DNA of 64,000 nucleotides, from NCBI GenBank assembly GCA_050287965.1, contig JBNKCX010000015.1, positions 1-64,000 on the forward strand, written 5' to 3'. Source of the stretch: CBFDBF01 sp050287965 (GTDB taxonomy: Bacteria; Pseudomonadota; Gammaproteobacteria; Chromatiales; Chromatiaceae). The position numbers and the translations under genes were made by a program. Under the pieces are notes generated by a model. It did not search any database, was not told the DNA's origin, and saw only the letters and a list, made by a program, of their open reading frames with translations. Positions 26,199 through 34,821 of the stretch are shown here, in pieces. Numbering within the stretch: position 1 is the first letter of the stretch; each line of letters opens with the position of its first letter.

Positions 26199-27818
26199 AT
26201 GTCCGAGAAAAAGCACCGTTCAATTTCAGTGCAAATAAAAATCCTTTCTGCGGTGGCGGCGGTATTCTTGCTCGCCGTACTCCTGATTACCCTCCATATG
26301 GCCAGTGCGGAGAAAGAGCGCGTATTGCTGTCGGCGGAGGCGCAGGCGGGAGACCTTATCAACAGTTACTTTGACAGCATGAACACCATGATGTTTACCG
26401 GCACCATGTCCAGCCGGAATATCCTGCGGGAGAAGATGGAAGGCCGGGACGAGGTGCTGGAGATCAGAATGCTGCGTGGTGACGCGGTATCCAAGATGTA
26501 CGGTCCGGGGCTCGAACACGAGAAACCGGTGGATGAAATGGACAGCAAGGGGCTGAGTGGCGAAGAAGTACTGAGTCTGAATGACGAGGACGGCCACCGG
26601 ATATTGAATATAGTTCGGCCCTTCAAGGCCCAGACCAATTATAACGGCACCAACTGTCTGACCTGCCACCAGGTGAAGGAGGGAACGGTTCTGGGCGCGG
26701 TCCGTCTCAGGTACTCATTGCAGAAATGGGATGAAGCGGTGGAAAAAGACCTCTGGGCCGGCGCGCTGATAAACGCCGCGATCTTTGTGGTCGGCCTGCT
26801 TCTGCTGAACCAGTTGCTTCGAATTATCGTCGTCAGGCCGCTGTCCGCCCTTCGCCATGTGGTGGAGGAGGTGGAAGCGAATGTCGATCTGCGGCCACGC
26901 GTGAATATAAAGGTGAACGATGAGTTCGGGAATGTGGCGACCGCCTTCAACGGCATGTTGGACAGGTTCCAGCCCACGATTCAGGAACTGACGGCGAATA
27001 TGGACGGTTTGTTGGAACATGCCAAGGATCTGGCAAACGTTGCGGAACGGTCCGAGGTCGGCATCGCGGAGCAGGAGAACCAGACCAGCCAGTTGACCCT
27101 GGCTATAGGCGAGCTTTCCAGCGCCGCCCAGGATGTCGCCGCAAGTGCCGCTCAGGCAGAAGAGGCCGCCCGCATGGCGTTGTCCAGCGCCTCCAACGGT
27201 CAGAAAGTGGTGACGAGCGTAGTAGACGATATTGCGCTGCTGGCGGACAGGATCGAGAATGCCAGTGGTGTGGTTCGGCAATTGGCGGATGGCACCGGAA
27301 GGATCGGCCAGGTCTCAGAGGCGATTACCGCCATTGCCGAGCAGACGAACCTGTTGGCGTTGAATGCCGCCATTGAGGCGGCGCGAGCGGGTGAGCAGGG
27401 GCGTGGTTTTGCCGTTGTGGCGGACGAGGTGCGGAGTCTCGCTCAGCGCACCCAGGATGCCACCAAGGAGATCCGGGAGATAATCGATCAGTTGCGACAA
27501 TCCTCGGAGGAGGCGGTGCAGGTTATGGGACAGGGCAAGGAAGATGCGGACCGAAGCGTCGCCGAGTCACGGGTTGCCGGCAGCGCACTGGAAGAGATTT
27601 CAGCTGCGGTGAGTTCGATCAATGATATGAATTCCAGGATTGCGACCGCCGCCGAGGAACAGAGTATCATGGTGGAGGAGGTCAACCGGAATATCGTTTC
27701 CATAAACGAGGTCACCGGTAAAGCGGCGGAAGGGGCGCGTCAGACCTCTCACTCCAGCGAGGAGGTCGCTTCTGTGGCCGCGCGTTTGGATGCTATGATT
27801 AGGCAGTTCAGGGTCTGA
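26199..27818 (+). CDS. Methyl-accepting chemotaxis protein with periplasmic c-type haem motif
   Basis: The 539-residue chemoreceptor has TM1 at about 13-35, a periplasmic domain of about 150 residues, TM2 at about 184-206, a HAMP domain and a signalling domain with the hairpin tip EAITAIAEQTNLLALNAAIE + AARAGEQGRGFAVVADEVR. The periplasmic domain contains CLTCH at residues 153-157, a covalent haem-binding motif, shortly before TM2. This fits sensors that bind haem c to detect redox state or gases. No CheR-tether pentapeptide is seen at the C-terminus. Single gene. Confidence 0.93.
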   Translation: MSEKKHRSISVQIKILSAVAAVFLLAVLLITLHMASAEKERVLLSAEAQAGDLINSYFDSMNTMMFTGTMSSRNILREKMEGRDEVLEIRMLRGDAVSKMYGPGLEHEKPVDEMDSKGLSGEEVLSLNDEDGHRILNIVRPFKAQTNYNGTNCLTCHQVKEGTVLGAVRLRYSLQKWDEAVEKDLWAGALINAAIFVVGLLLLNQLLRIIVVRPLSALRHVVEEVEANVDLRPRVNIKVNDEFGNVATAFNGMLDRFQPTIQELTANMDGLLEHAKDLANVAERSEVGIAEQENQTSQLTLAIGELSSAAQDVAASAAQAEEAARMALSSASNGQKVVTSVVDDIALLADRIENASGVVRQLADGTGRIGQVSEAITAIAEQTNLLALNAAIEAARAGEQGRGFAVVADEVRSLAQRTQDATKEIREIIDQLRQSSEEAVQVMGQGKEDADRSVAESRVAGSALEEISAAVSSINDMNSRIATAAEEQSIMVEEVNRNIVSINEVTGKAAEGARQTSHSSEEVASVAARLDAMIRQFRV

Positions 27819-27926
27819 AGGTGATATAGGGGTAGTCCAGCCGAATTTTCAGAACCCCGCTTTTGGCCGGGGGATGTACAGGTTGAGACAACTCCAGGAT
27901 AGTCCGGAGGCAGGGGGTCCCAAGAA

Positions 27927-28268
27927 TTGGATAATGCAGTCAGAGGAGCGGTTTTTCTGCTGTTTTTGTTGTCGACCATAGCGTATTCGCAGGAGACATC
28001 TCCCGACCGGGCAAAGGCCGCGGCCGCGGCGTCGGAGCTGCAACAGGCTATAGATGCCAGCAGGACGGAAGCGGATGCCCTGCGGGAACGAAACCGGAAG
28101 CTGGCGGCGCGGCGGCAGGTTCTGGAAGAAAGGATCGGTGCACTGCGGGAAGAATTGCTTCGGCAGAGCCAGGCAACGGAAAGCGCCGGGGATGCTGATT
28201 CCTCGGAGACGGAAAAGACGGAAGCGAGATCAGATCAGGCGACCACCGCCGGTCCGGCGGCGGAATAG
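27927..28268 (+). CDS. Small secreted coiled-coil protein
   Basis: The 113-residue product starts at TTG 27927. Residues 1-22 look like a signal peptide (hydrophobic GAVFLLFLLSTIAYS). Residues 28-80 form a charged heptad-rich helix (ASELQQAIDASRTEADALRE, then LAARRQVLEERIGALREEL). The tail is acidic and low in complexity. No family recognised. It follows the chemoreceptor by 108 bases. The unusual start and short length keep confidence moderate. Confidence 0.55.
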   Translation: MDNAVRGAVFLLFLLSTIAYSQETSPDRAKAAAAASELQQAIDASRTEADALRERNRKLAARRQVLEERIGALREELLRQSQATESAGDADSSETEKTEARSDQATTAGPAAE

Positions 28269-28613
28269 CAAAGCCGTTTCCCCTCGGTTATTGTGCCAAA
28301 TACCCCATATTCCCGGTTAACCAGGCGCTCGAACTGGTGTATTCTTCCCTGGTTATGTGATTTGTTGCCGGGTATCCTATCGTTCGGCCGATAAAATCGC
28401 GTAACCACGGAACCCCGGGAAATCAGTGGAATTATGGAATCTACGGGGGAGGCGCGTCCGCGCCGTCTTGGTGCCTAGTCCGTTAACTTCCTGATTAATA
28501 GATGGATTCCTGTTTTTCTGGTGTGGCTACGAAGACAGGCGCCTGGAGTAAGCCCCGGGGGGTGGTCGGGGTGATTAGATAGCAGTTATAGGATCCTGAG
28601 GAGGAAGACGTAA
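28269..28613. other. Intergenic region, no gene seen
   Basis: Contains a short GGCGCGTCCGCGCC palindrome near 28452 and, at its end, the ribosome binding site AGGAGGAAG of the next gene. No promoter was confidently identified. Confidence 0.5.
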
Positions 28614-29078
28614 ATGCTGGTAAAAGAAATTATGACCAAATCAGCGCGTACCGTGGGTGCAGACACGCCTTTAATCGAGGTGGTATCCCTGATGTGCCTG
28701 TTCAGATATTCCGGTCTGCCGGTGGTGGATGGAGAGAAACTCATAGGTTTTATTGCCGAGAAAGACGTACTGCACAGGTTGTTCCCCAGCCTGGAAGAGC
28801 TCCTGGATTCGGGCGCGGCAGTTGACTATGACAAGATGGTTGGAAAGTACAAAGACGTCATGAATCTTAAGGTTCAGGATCTTATGACGGAGAAGGTTAT
28901 AACGGTGCAGCCCGATATGCATATATTAAAGGCCGCGACGGTAATGGTCAGAAACAGATTTCGGCGTATTCCGGTATCGGACGGCGGGATGCTGGTGGGT
29001 ATGTTGAGCCTGGGTGATGTGCACAAGGCAATATTTCAGGCGAACATTTCCAATGGTCTCTTGGGTAAAGAATCCTAA
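28614..29078 (+). CDS. CBS-domain pair protein
   Basis: The 154-residue soluble protein has two CBS domains (MLVKEIMTKSARTV to about residue 60, and LKVQDLMTEKVITV to the end; RFRRIPVSDGGMLVGMLSLGDV). Such pairs bind adenosyl nucleotides and act as energy or redox sensors. A strong AGGAGGAAG site lies eight bases upstream. The next gene encodes a dihaem cytochrome 67 bases downstream, so the two may be co-transcribed. Confidence 0.92.
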   Translation: MLVKEIMTKSARTVGADTPLIEVVSLMCLFRYSGLPVVDGEKLIGFIAEKDVLHRLFPSLEELLDSGAAVDYDKMVGKYKDVMNLKVQDLMTEKVITVQPDMHILKAATVMVRNRFRRIPVSDGGMLVGMLSLGDVHKAIFQANISNGLLGKES

Positions 29079-29145
29079 GGGGTAAGGTATCCGGGGCCAG
29101 AAAACCCATTGTTGCAGAGATTATGCTGATTAAAGAGAAACGCTG

Positions 29146-29904
29146 ATGATCTTGGGTACAAGGATCTTTCTCTTTGCGGTCGGCAGCCTGTTCTGGTTAT
29201 CGGCCACCGGATCTGATCTCCTGGGGGACGCAAAGAAGGAGGTAGAGGCGGCCCTGCATCTTTCCCCGAATATTGAGAATGGTAAAGAGGTGTTCAAGAC
29301 CTGTGCGGTATGCCATCTGCCGGAAGGTTGGGGAACCCCTGAAGGTTGTTATCCTCAGATTGCGGGTCAACTATCCAGCGTCATCATCAAGCAGTTAGCG
29401 GATATACGGGCACGCAACAGGGATAATCCGACCATGCGTCCCTTTACTTCACCTCAGCTTCTTGGTGGTGTGCAGGAGATCGCGGACGTGGCGGCATATA
29501 TATCCTCGCTTCCCCTGAATCCTTACAACACTGTTGGTCCTGGAGACGATCTTGAACATGGCGAAAAACTCTTTCGTGAGGAATGCGTTGATTGTCATGG
29601 CGATAACGGCGAGGGCGACAACAATAAGCATGTACCGCGCATTCAGGGCCAGCATTTCCCCTATTTGATACGGCAGTTTGAGTTGATACGCGGTGGTAAC
29701 AGGCGGAACGCTGATAAAGAGATGGTAAAGCAGATTGAACGTTTCACCCGCCGTGATGAGTGGGCGGTAATGGACTATGTCTCAAGGTTGCGCCCCACCA
29801 CGGCCAAGCTGGCGCCCATGAACTGGAAAAATCCGGATTATCCGAAATTTGCCCGGGACGTGGGGCCGCCGGTGTTGCGAAATTGTACGCCGTTGAAGCC
29901 GTGA
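29146..29904 (+). CDS. Dihaem cytochrome c (c4-like)
   Basis: The 252-residue protein has an N-terminal hydrophobic signal segment and two class I cytochrome c domains with CAVCH and CVDCH haem sites. Conserved PQIAGQL/PRIQGQH and distal Met-containing stretches (NPTMRPF; NADKEMVKQIERF) fit the c4 family, which carries electrons in the periplasm between oxidised donors and terminal oxidases. The gene converges on fccBA, a sulfide dehydrogenase, suggesting it may serve as its acceptor; that link is inferred. Confidence 0.9.
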   Translation: MILGTRIFLFAVGSLFWLSATGSDLLGDAKKEVEAALHLSPNIENGKEVFKTCAVCHLPEGWGTPEGCYPQIAGQLSSVIIKQLADIRARNRDNPTMRPFTSPQLLGGVQEIADVAAYISSLPLNPYNTVGPGDDLEHGEKLFREECVDCHGDNGEGDNNKHVPRIQGQHFPYLIRQFELIRGGNRRNADKEMVKQIERFTRRDEWAVMDYVSRLRPTTAKLAPMNWKNPDYPKFARDVGPPVLRNCTPLKP

Positions 29905-29913
29905 TAAGTCGTA

Positions 29914-29962
29914 AGTTAGAAGTTAGTAGTTAGTAGTTAGTAGTTAGTAGTTAGTAGTTAGA
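29914..29962. repeat. Heptanucleotide tandem repeat AGTTAGT
   Basis: Seven head-to-tail 7-base units: one AGTTAGA, five AGTTAGT, one AGTTAGA. It lies 10 bases after the cytochrome gene, between convergent genes. Confidence 0.9.
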
Positions 29963-30009
29963 AGCAGGGGATTGCCGGTATCTGGAATTATCAGAGGTTA
30001 ACCTGTTGT

Positions 30010-30043
30010 CAAACTTCAAACTTCAAACTTCAAACTTCAAACT
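30010..30043. repeat. Heptanucleotide tandem repeat CAAACTT
   Basis: Four complete CAAACTT units and most of a fifth. It lies 47 bases from the AGTTAGT array and abuts the fccB terminator. Confidence 0.9.
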
Positions 30044-30074
30044 AAAAAGGGGCACGCCGTTTCCGGCGTGCCCC
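30038..30074 (-). terminator. Rho-independent terminator of fccB
   Basis: A perfect 11-bp stem, GGGGCACGCCG with CGGCGTGCCCC, has a four-base loop. On the minus strand it runs into TTTTTAGTTTG. The T run overlaps the last heptamer unit. Confidence 0.92.
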
Positions 30075-30110
30075 TGTCATTTGTTCGCCCGAAGGACGAA
30101 CGTTCCCGTA

Positions 30111-31400
30111 TTACCCGAAGATATCCTCGGTAATGTTGTTGTACCAACTATAGGCGTACTGTACTTCCCGGGCAAATACCTCCGGTGAGGCATCGCTCGG
30201 AGTCAGACCGCCGGATACCGAGGCGATCTTTTTGCCGTCCTTTTGCAGCCGGTAAACGGCCGCTACGGAAAATGCGTAGTCCTTACCCGCGATGGAGTAG
30301 CAGGTATTGACGTAGGACGGTGTGCCCGGTTCCTTGCCGCCCAGAAGGGCTACGACGGCCGCGGCACATACCTTGGCCTCCGAGTTGGCGGCGTATCCTG
30401 ACTTCGGCATGCCGGTGGCGATACTGGCGTCGCCGATCACATGGATGCCCGGATGAATGGTGGATTCGAAAGTAGCGAGGTTCACCGGACACCAGCCGGA
30501 GTCATCGGTCAGGCCTGCGTCGAAGGCGATCTTGCCCGCCTTCTGGGCCGGGATGACGTTCAGGACATCGGCCTTAACGGCTTCGCCAAAGGCGGTAGTT
30601 ACGGTATTGCTGGCCGCATCGACCTTGACCACGCCAGCCTCTTCCTCCGCGCCGTGCCACTCGATCAGGGCATTCTCGGTCCCAAAGCCATACAGCTTGG
30701 TCCAGGCGCCCGTGAACAGTCCCTGCTTGGAGAACTTGGGCTTGGGGTCAAGCATGATTACCTTGGACTTGGGTTTGTGCTGTTGCAGATACATGGCGAT
30801 CTGGCTGGCACGTTCATAAGGCCCTGGTGGGCAGCGGAACGGATTAGGCGGGGCGGCGATGACTACGGTGCCCCCATCTTTCATGGATTCCAGCTGTTTG
30901 CGCAAAGTGACGGTCTGGGGACCGGCCTTCCAGGCATGAGGTATGCTTTCAGCGACCTTGGCGTCATAACCTTCGATGGTTTCCCATTTGAAGTCGATGC
31001 CGGGGGCAACCACACAGCGATCGTAACTGAAAGTTTTACCTCCCGCGGTTTTCACCATTTTCGCCTTGGCATCTATGCCGGTGACCATGTCGTGCACGAC
31101 ATTGACACCATGCTTGCCAAGACCCGTGTATCCAAAGCGGATCTGGTCAATAGTGCGGTCTCCGCCAAGTACCTCGTTACTCATGTAACAGGTATGGTAG
31201 TTTTCATTGGCTTCGATCAAAGTGACTTCCACCGTGGGGTCGGCCATACGTATATATTTGGCGGCGGTGGCGCCACCGGTTCCTCCCCCTACCACAACCA
31301 CTTTTTTGCCGGCGCCAAAACTGATTGCAGGCATCCCAATCATGCCGACCGCAGTCGCGGCGCCAGCGGTTTGAATAAATCCTCTACGGGTAATCTTCAT
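30111..31400 (-). CDS. fccB: Flavocytochrome c sulfide dehydrogenase, flavoprotein subunit
   Basis: FccB oxidises sulfide in the periplasm and passes electrons to the FccA haems. The 429-residue protein starts MKITRRGFIQTAG, a twin-arginine signal; this ATG has AGGAGG nine bases upstream, while an earlier ATG at 31409 abuts it. FAD-binding motif VVVVGGGTGGATAAKYI follows. Cys in YHTCYMSNEVLGGDR matches the covalent FAD attachment of known FccB. Redox Cys candidates are in NPFRCPPGPYE and NTCYSIAG. It ends with a strong terminator. Confidence 0.96.
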   Translation of the reverse strand: MKITRRGFIQTAGAATAVGMIGMPAISFGAGKKVVVVGGGTGGATAAKYIRMADPTVEVTLIEANENYHTCYMSNEVLGGDRTIDQIRFGYTGLGKHGVNVVHDMVTGIDAKAKMVKTAGGKTFSYDRCVVAPGIDFKWETIEGYDAKVAESIPHAWKAGPQTVTLRKQLESMKDGGTVVIAAPPNPFRCPPGPYERASQIAMYLQQHKPKSKVIMLDPKPKFSKQGLFTGAWTKLYGFGTENALIEWHGAEEEAGVVKVDAASNTVTTAFGEAVKADVLNVIPAQKAGKIAFDAGLTDDSGWCPVNLATFESTIHPGIHVIGDASIATGMPKSGYAANSEAKVCAAAVVALLGGKEPGTPSYVNTCYSIAGKDYAFSVAAVYRLQKDGKKIASVSGGLTPSDASPEVFAREVQYAYSWYNNITEDIFG

Positions 31401-31417
31401 GCTGATCATCCTCCTGG

Positions 31418-32044
31418 CTACTTCTGCTGGCTGGCGTAATAATTGAGCAGTGCGTCGATACCTGCGCTACCTTCTCTCTCAAGCATCTTGCTGAGCTGCT
31501 TTTTCATTTTCTTGGTGGCTTCACGATCGCCGGACTTGAAGTCCGCCAACGTCCAGCCCACGTAGGGAGCCCACTGACCTGCCAGCACCCCGGCGTCATC
31601 TTCCGCGGACTGTCCGCCTTCGCCATGGCACTTTTCGCAGTATTTGTCATGCAATTTGGCACCCGTTTTCGCCAACTCGGCATTAAATCCCTGTTTGGCC
31701 TTGACGAAGGGTTTGTTGCCGAAATAGTCGGCCAGCGCCTTGATCTCGTCCTCGCTGTAACCCTTTGCGATCCGGCCCATGATCGTGGAGGGGATTTCGT
31801 CATTGGAAAAACCCCGCATGGTTTCCACAAAATAGTCCTTGGATAGACCTGCGATATTCGGAGCGGCCGGACCACTGCTGGCACCGTCCGTTCCGTGGCA
31901 GCCGGCGCAGGTGTTTCCCAGCATGCTGGGGCTCGCGCCGGTTAGCAGCTCCGGTTTCTGTTCCTCTGCCGCAATAACAGCGGTGGAGGTGCCGATCGCC
32001 ACTATGACAATCAGCAGAGCCTTCGTTAACGATTTAATTACCAT
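31418..32044 (-). CDS. fccA: Flavocytochrome c sulfide dehydrogenase, dihaem cytochrome subunit
   Basis: The 208-residue periplasmic cytochrome has a signal peptide (about residues 1-25, ending IAA) and two CxxCH sites, CAGCH and CEKCH, in duplicated c-type domains. Segments PNIAGLSKDYF and STIMGRIAKGY are typical of FccA. It lies 17 bases upstream of fccB, so both subunits should be made together. TACCTCC on the plus strand next to its start gives a strong ribosome binding site. Confidence 0.94.
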   Translation of the reverse strand: MVIKSLTKALLIVIVAIGTSTAVIAAEEQKPELLTGASPSMLGNTCAGCHGTDGASSGPAAPNIAGLSKDYFVETMRGFSNDEIPSTIMGRIAKGYSEDEIKALADYFGNKPFVKAKQGFNAELAKTGAKLHDKYCEKCHGEGGQSAEDDAGVLAGQWAPYVGWTLADFKSGDREATKKMKKQLSKMLEREGSAGIDALLNYYASQQK

Positions 32045-32206
32045 ATTACCTCCTTCGGATTAAAGGTATTTCAGCTGGCTTGTGCAGCCGACTAAAAATG
32101 CAGCGGCAGCGGAAAGAATCTGCCACATTTGCATTCGTACCCAATACACACCCGCGGGTGTACTTAGTTCCGGCATAAGATGACCGGGGACATCCCTGCG
32201 TTATTT

Positions 32207-33145
32207 TCAGGAACCGCTTTCCAGCAATTCTTTTATATCTTTCGAGCAACGCGTGGCCAGGTCAAGAGCGCTCTGGCCGTTATTGTTTGTCAGGGTTTTG
32301 TCAGCTCCTTTGTTTAACAGTAGTCGAATAAGTGGTTCGGCTTCCAGGATAGTCGCCTCCATAAGGGCGGTCTGCCCGGTATTATCCTGAAGATTGACAT
32401 TAGCTCCGCGTTCGATCAAGAGTTTCGCGGCCTCGATATGGCCCTGGCCGGCAGCTATGATTAACGCGGACGCCCCGTCGGAGTCGGTCGCATCGATATC
32501 CGCGCTGTTGTCCAGTAATACTGCGATCACGTCGGTATGTCCTTTGTCCGCGGCAATCTGCAACGGGGTGTTTCCACTCTTATCACGGGCCTCCAGATCA
32601 CTGCCCCCCTTGGCCAGTAAGGCCGTGGTTTCGGTATGTCCGTATTCAGCAGCGAGCATAAGGGCGGTTCGGCCCTTGTTATCCACGCCTTTTGGGTTTG
32701 CCCCCTTATACAGCAGTTGTTCCACCATATCGGTGAGACCGTATTTCGCGGCGATGGAGAGAGCATCCCATCCTGAGCGTGTACGGGCATTTATATCGGC
32801 ACCCCGTTCCAGCAGCATGGCGGTGATCGATTCGTGGCCATTTTCGGCGGCGAAGGTGAGCGCGGTGCAACCGGCGACCGCTTTCTTTTTCAGGTCGGCA
32901 CCGCGGGAAAGCAGGATTACGATGGCGTCCATATTGTTATTCTCAATAGCCATCATGAGCGCGGTGATGCCGAGTTCGTTGGAGGAATTGACATCCGCAC
33001 CCTCGTCAAGTAGACGCTCGATCTCCGCGGTGTCTCCAACGGAGGCCGCCAGGCGAAGCTCTCTGTCTTTTTCGCTATCGGCAGACAGCGCCGGAAAACA
33101 GAGTAGAAGAAAAAGCAGGGAAAGAAACGTTTGCCTGCGCTTCAC
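32207..33145 (-). CDS. Periplasmic ankyrin-repeat protein
   Basis: The 312-residue protein has a Sec signal peptide (MKRRQTFLSLLFLLLCFPALSA, cleaved near residue 22). About eight to nine ankyrin repeats follow (LGITALMMAIENN, GCTALTFAAENGH, GWDALSIAAKYGL, GRTALMLAAEYGH, GNTPLQIAADKGH and so on). It overlaps the upstream tetrahaem cytochrome gene by four bases (ATGA), so the two are coupled. fccA lies 162 bases downstream on the same strand. The protein may act as a periplasmic scaffold or assembly factor for redox partners; inference only. Confidence 0.9.
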   Translation of the reverse strand: MKRRQTFLSLLFLLLCFPALSADSEKDRELRLAASVGDTAEIERLLDEGADVNSSNELGITALMMAIENNNMDAIVILLSRGADLKKKAVAGCTALTFAAENGHESITAMLLERGADINARTRSGWDALSIAAKYGLTDMVEQLLYKGANPKGVDNKGRTALMLAAEYGHTETTALLAKGGSDLEARDKSGNTPLQIAADKGHTDVIAVLLDNSADIDATDSDGASALIIAAGQGHIEAAKLLIERGANVNLQDNTGQTALMEATILEAEPLIRLLLNKGADKTLTNNNGQSALDLATRCSKDIKELLESGS

Positions 33146-33681
33146 TGCGTGTACTCCTCGTCGGGTTCAAGGGGTTCTTCGTGGGCTATCCCCTTATGAC
33201 AATCGATACAGGTCTTTTCTTCATCTATCGCCCTGCCATGGCGGTTACGTCCGCTCCGGGACTGCGCGGAAAGGTCCATCTGATCGAAAGCATGGCAGCT
33301 GCGGCATTCGCGGGAGTCAGTGGATTTCATTTTCTCCCAGACACGGCTGGCCATGTCCCAACGGTATCGCTCATAATCTTCTTTAGTGCTGATAGTCCCC
33401 AGAATTTCGTGCCATACATCCTTGGCGGCGATTATTTTGGCCTTCATTTTTGGAAAAAAATCTTCCGGGACGTGACAATCCGCGCATGTGGCACGTACGC
33501 CGGAGGCGTTCTGATAGTGTATGGATTGCTTGTATTCTTCCATGGGAATTTCCATGGAGTGGCAGGACCCACAGAACTCCATGTCGTTAGTCGCCAATAT
33601 GCCTAAATTCGCAATACCGGCGAAAATTATTCCTGCCACAAAGACCAGAAACAGGAGAAAGACCGATTTCCCGTAGGCCAT
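33142..33681 (-). CDS. Tetrahaem quinol dehydrogenase (NapC/NirT family)
   Basis: The 179-residue protein has one N-terminal membrane anchor (about residues 6-28) and four CxxCH haem sites: CGSCH (37-41), CADCH (66-70), CRSCH (126-130), CIDCH (158-162). This is the NapC/NirT/NrfH layout, in which quinol in the membrane is oxidised and electrons go to periplasmic partners. No nitrate, nitrite or TMAO reductase gene is nearby. Instead it is coupled to an ankyrin protein and followed by fccAB. Confidence 0.93.
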   Translation of the reverse strand: MAYGKSVFLLFLVFVAGIIFAGIANLGILATNDMEFCGSCHSMEIPMEEYKQSIHYQNASGVRATCADCHVPEDFFPKMKAKIIAAKDVWHEILGTISTKEDYERYRWDMASRVWEKMKSTDSRECRSCHAFDQMDLSAQSRSGRNRHGRAIDEEKTCIDCHKGIAHEEPLEPDEEYTQ

Positions 33682-34107
33682 TATGCATCACCTCTCTATT
33701 ACTTCATATTCAGCCGAATTTATTGTTTACAACGCCCTCTACACACGGTTCGCCAGGGTGAGGGTCTATTGATTATCAGGATGTGAAATGAGAGAGAAGT
33801 GCGGGGAAATGACCCTTCAATCTCCTGCTTCATTTCCACCCGCGGCAGAAAACAATTCTTATTATTATTATTGAAAGCGGATATTAAGTGAAGGGGTGGG
33901 AAAAAGCAAAGACCAACTCAAATTATAAGGAATATGAAAGAATATAATAAAACACTATTATAGTTATAGAATGTCGAGGGACGGATCAAAGTGCAGACGG
34001 GATTTTCCGTAGGATGTCAGGGGTTAAAAACCTCTGGTTTTGAGGGCATATGCGGCAACCGATGTTTTCCGGGGCGTCATTTTTTTCCGGAGGTTAAGGG
34101 AAGAGTT
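33682..34107. other. AT-rich intergenic region
   Basis: Divergent promoter region between the tetrahaem cytochrome and hemerythrin genes. The part from 33840 to 33970 is clearly more AT-rich than its surroundings (a TTATTATTATTATTG run near 33855). No operator was recognised: a TTGATTATCA string near 33769 does not fit the FNR consensus spacing. Confidence 0.5.
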
Positions 34108-34542
34108 ATGGGTACTATCACCGAAAATATGGCAGCAGACCACAGGCGTTGCGACGAGCTGTTCGCTGACGCAGAGATGCTGGTGGATAAATCGGATTGG
34201 CAGCGGGGTTCGGATCATTTCAAGGAGTTTCGTGATGCCATGGGGCATCATTTCGCCATGGAGGAAGAGGTGTTATTTCCGAGTTTTGAGGCGTGCACCG
34301 GCCAGACTGCGGGGCCTACCCAGGTGATGCGTATGGAGCATATGCAGATGCGGCAGCTTCTTACGGATATGTTGCACGCGGTGGAAAGAGAGGACCGGGA
34401 AGTATTTCTTGGGTTGTCGGAGACGCTGATGATCTTAATGCAGCAGCATAATATGAAAGAGGAACAGATGCTTTATCCCATGGCTGATCGGGTGTTGGCC
34501 CCGGATGTCGAAGCGGTTATCCGGAAAATGGAGTCGTTGTAG
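34108..34542 (+). CDS. Hemerythrin-domain protein
   Basis: The 144-residue protein starts MGTITENMAADHRRCDELF after AGGGAAGAG; an earlier in-frame start would add a Cys/Gly-rich segment unlike the family. The four-helix hemerythrin di-iron ligands are visible: His in ADHRRCD, HHFAMEEEVLFP, RMEHMQMRQ and QQHNMKEEQMLYP. Such proteins bind O2 or NO, or help repair iron centres. It heads a three-gene unit with a DUF2249 protein and a large membrane protein. Confidence 0.9.
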   Translation: MGTITENMAADHRRCDELFADAEMLVDKSDWQRGSDHFKEFRDAMGHHFAMEEEVLFPSFEACTGQTAGPTQVMRMEHMQMRQLLTDMLHAVEREDREVFLGLSETLMILMQQHNMKEEQMLYPMADRVLAPDVEAVIRKMESL

Positions 34543-34557
34543 ATTTCCGGCGTTGCT

Positions 34558-34821
34558 TTGTCCGCAGATATGGAACACATCCTGGATGTCAGCATGCTTG
34601 AACCCTGTGAGCCACTGGAGCGCACCTTGGCCGCAATACAAAATCTGCAGGCGGGGGACTATCTCAAGGTAATACATCGCAGGGAACCGCATCTTCTCTA
34701 CCCCATGCTGGAGAAATCCGGATATGCCTGGCGTACCCGCCCTGGAGGGCTGTCGGAGTTCGAAATATTTATCTGGCGGCGGGAAGACAGGGCGGCGGAA
34801 GCGGCGGTGTTGAGCAGCTGA
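34558..34821 (+). CDS. DUF2249-domain protein
   Basis: A small protein of 83-87 residues. The core (LDVSMLEPCEPLERTLAAIQ, GDYLKVIHRREPHLLYPML, EFEIFIWR) matches DUF2249, a TusA-like fold often found next to hemerythrin domains and denitrification or NO-response genes. The start is either TTG 34558 or ATG 34570; neither has a strong binding site. Its stop overlaps the next start by one base (TGATG). Function is unknown. Confidence 0.8.
   Translation: MSADMEHILDVSMLEPCEPLERTLAAIQNLQAGDYLKVIHRREPHLLYPMLEKSGYAWRTRPGGLSEFEIFIWRREDRAAEAAVLSS

Noticed and set aside
29914..30043. Heptamer arrays considered as a CRISPR
   Set aside because: Units are seven bases with no spacers; no cas genes nearby.
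30441..31439. 332-codon plus-strand frame antisense to fccB
   Set aside because: fccB is unmistakable on the other strand; the antisense product has no family features.
33765..33780. Possible FNR/Anr site before the hemerythrin and tetrahaem genes
   Set aside because: TTGATTATCA lacks the four-base spacing between TTGAT and ATCAA halves.
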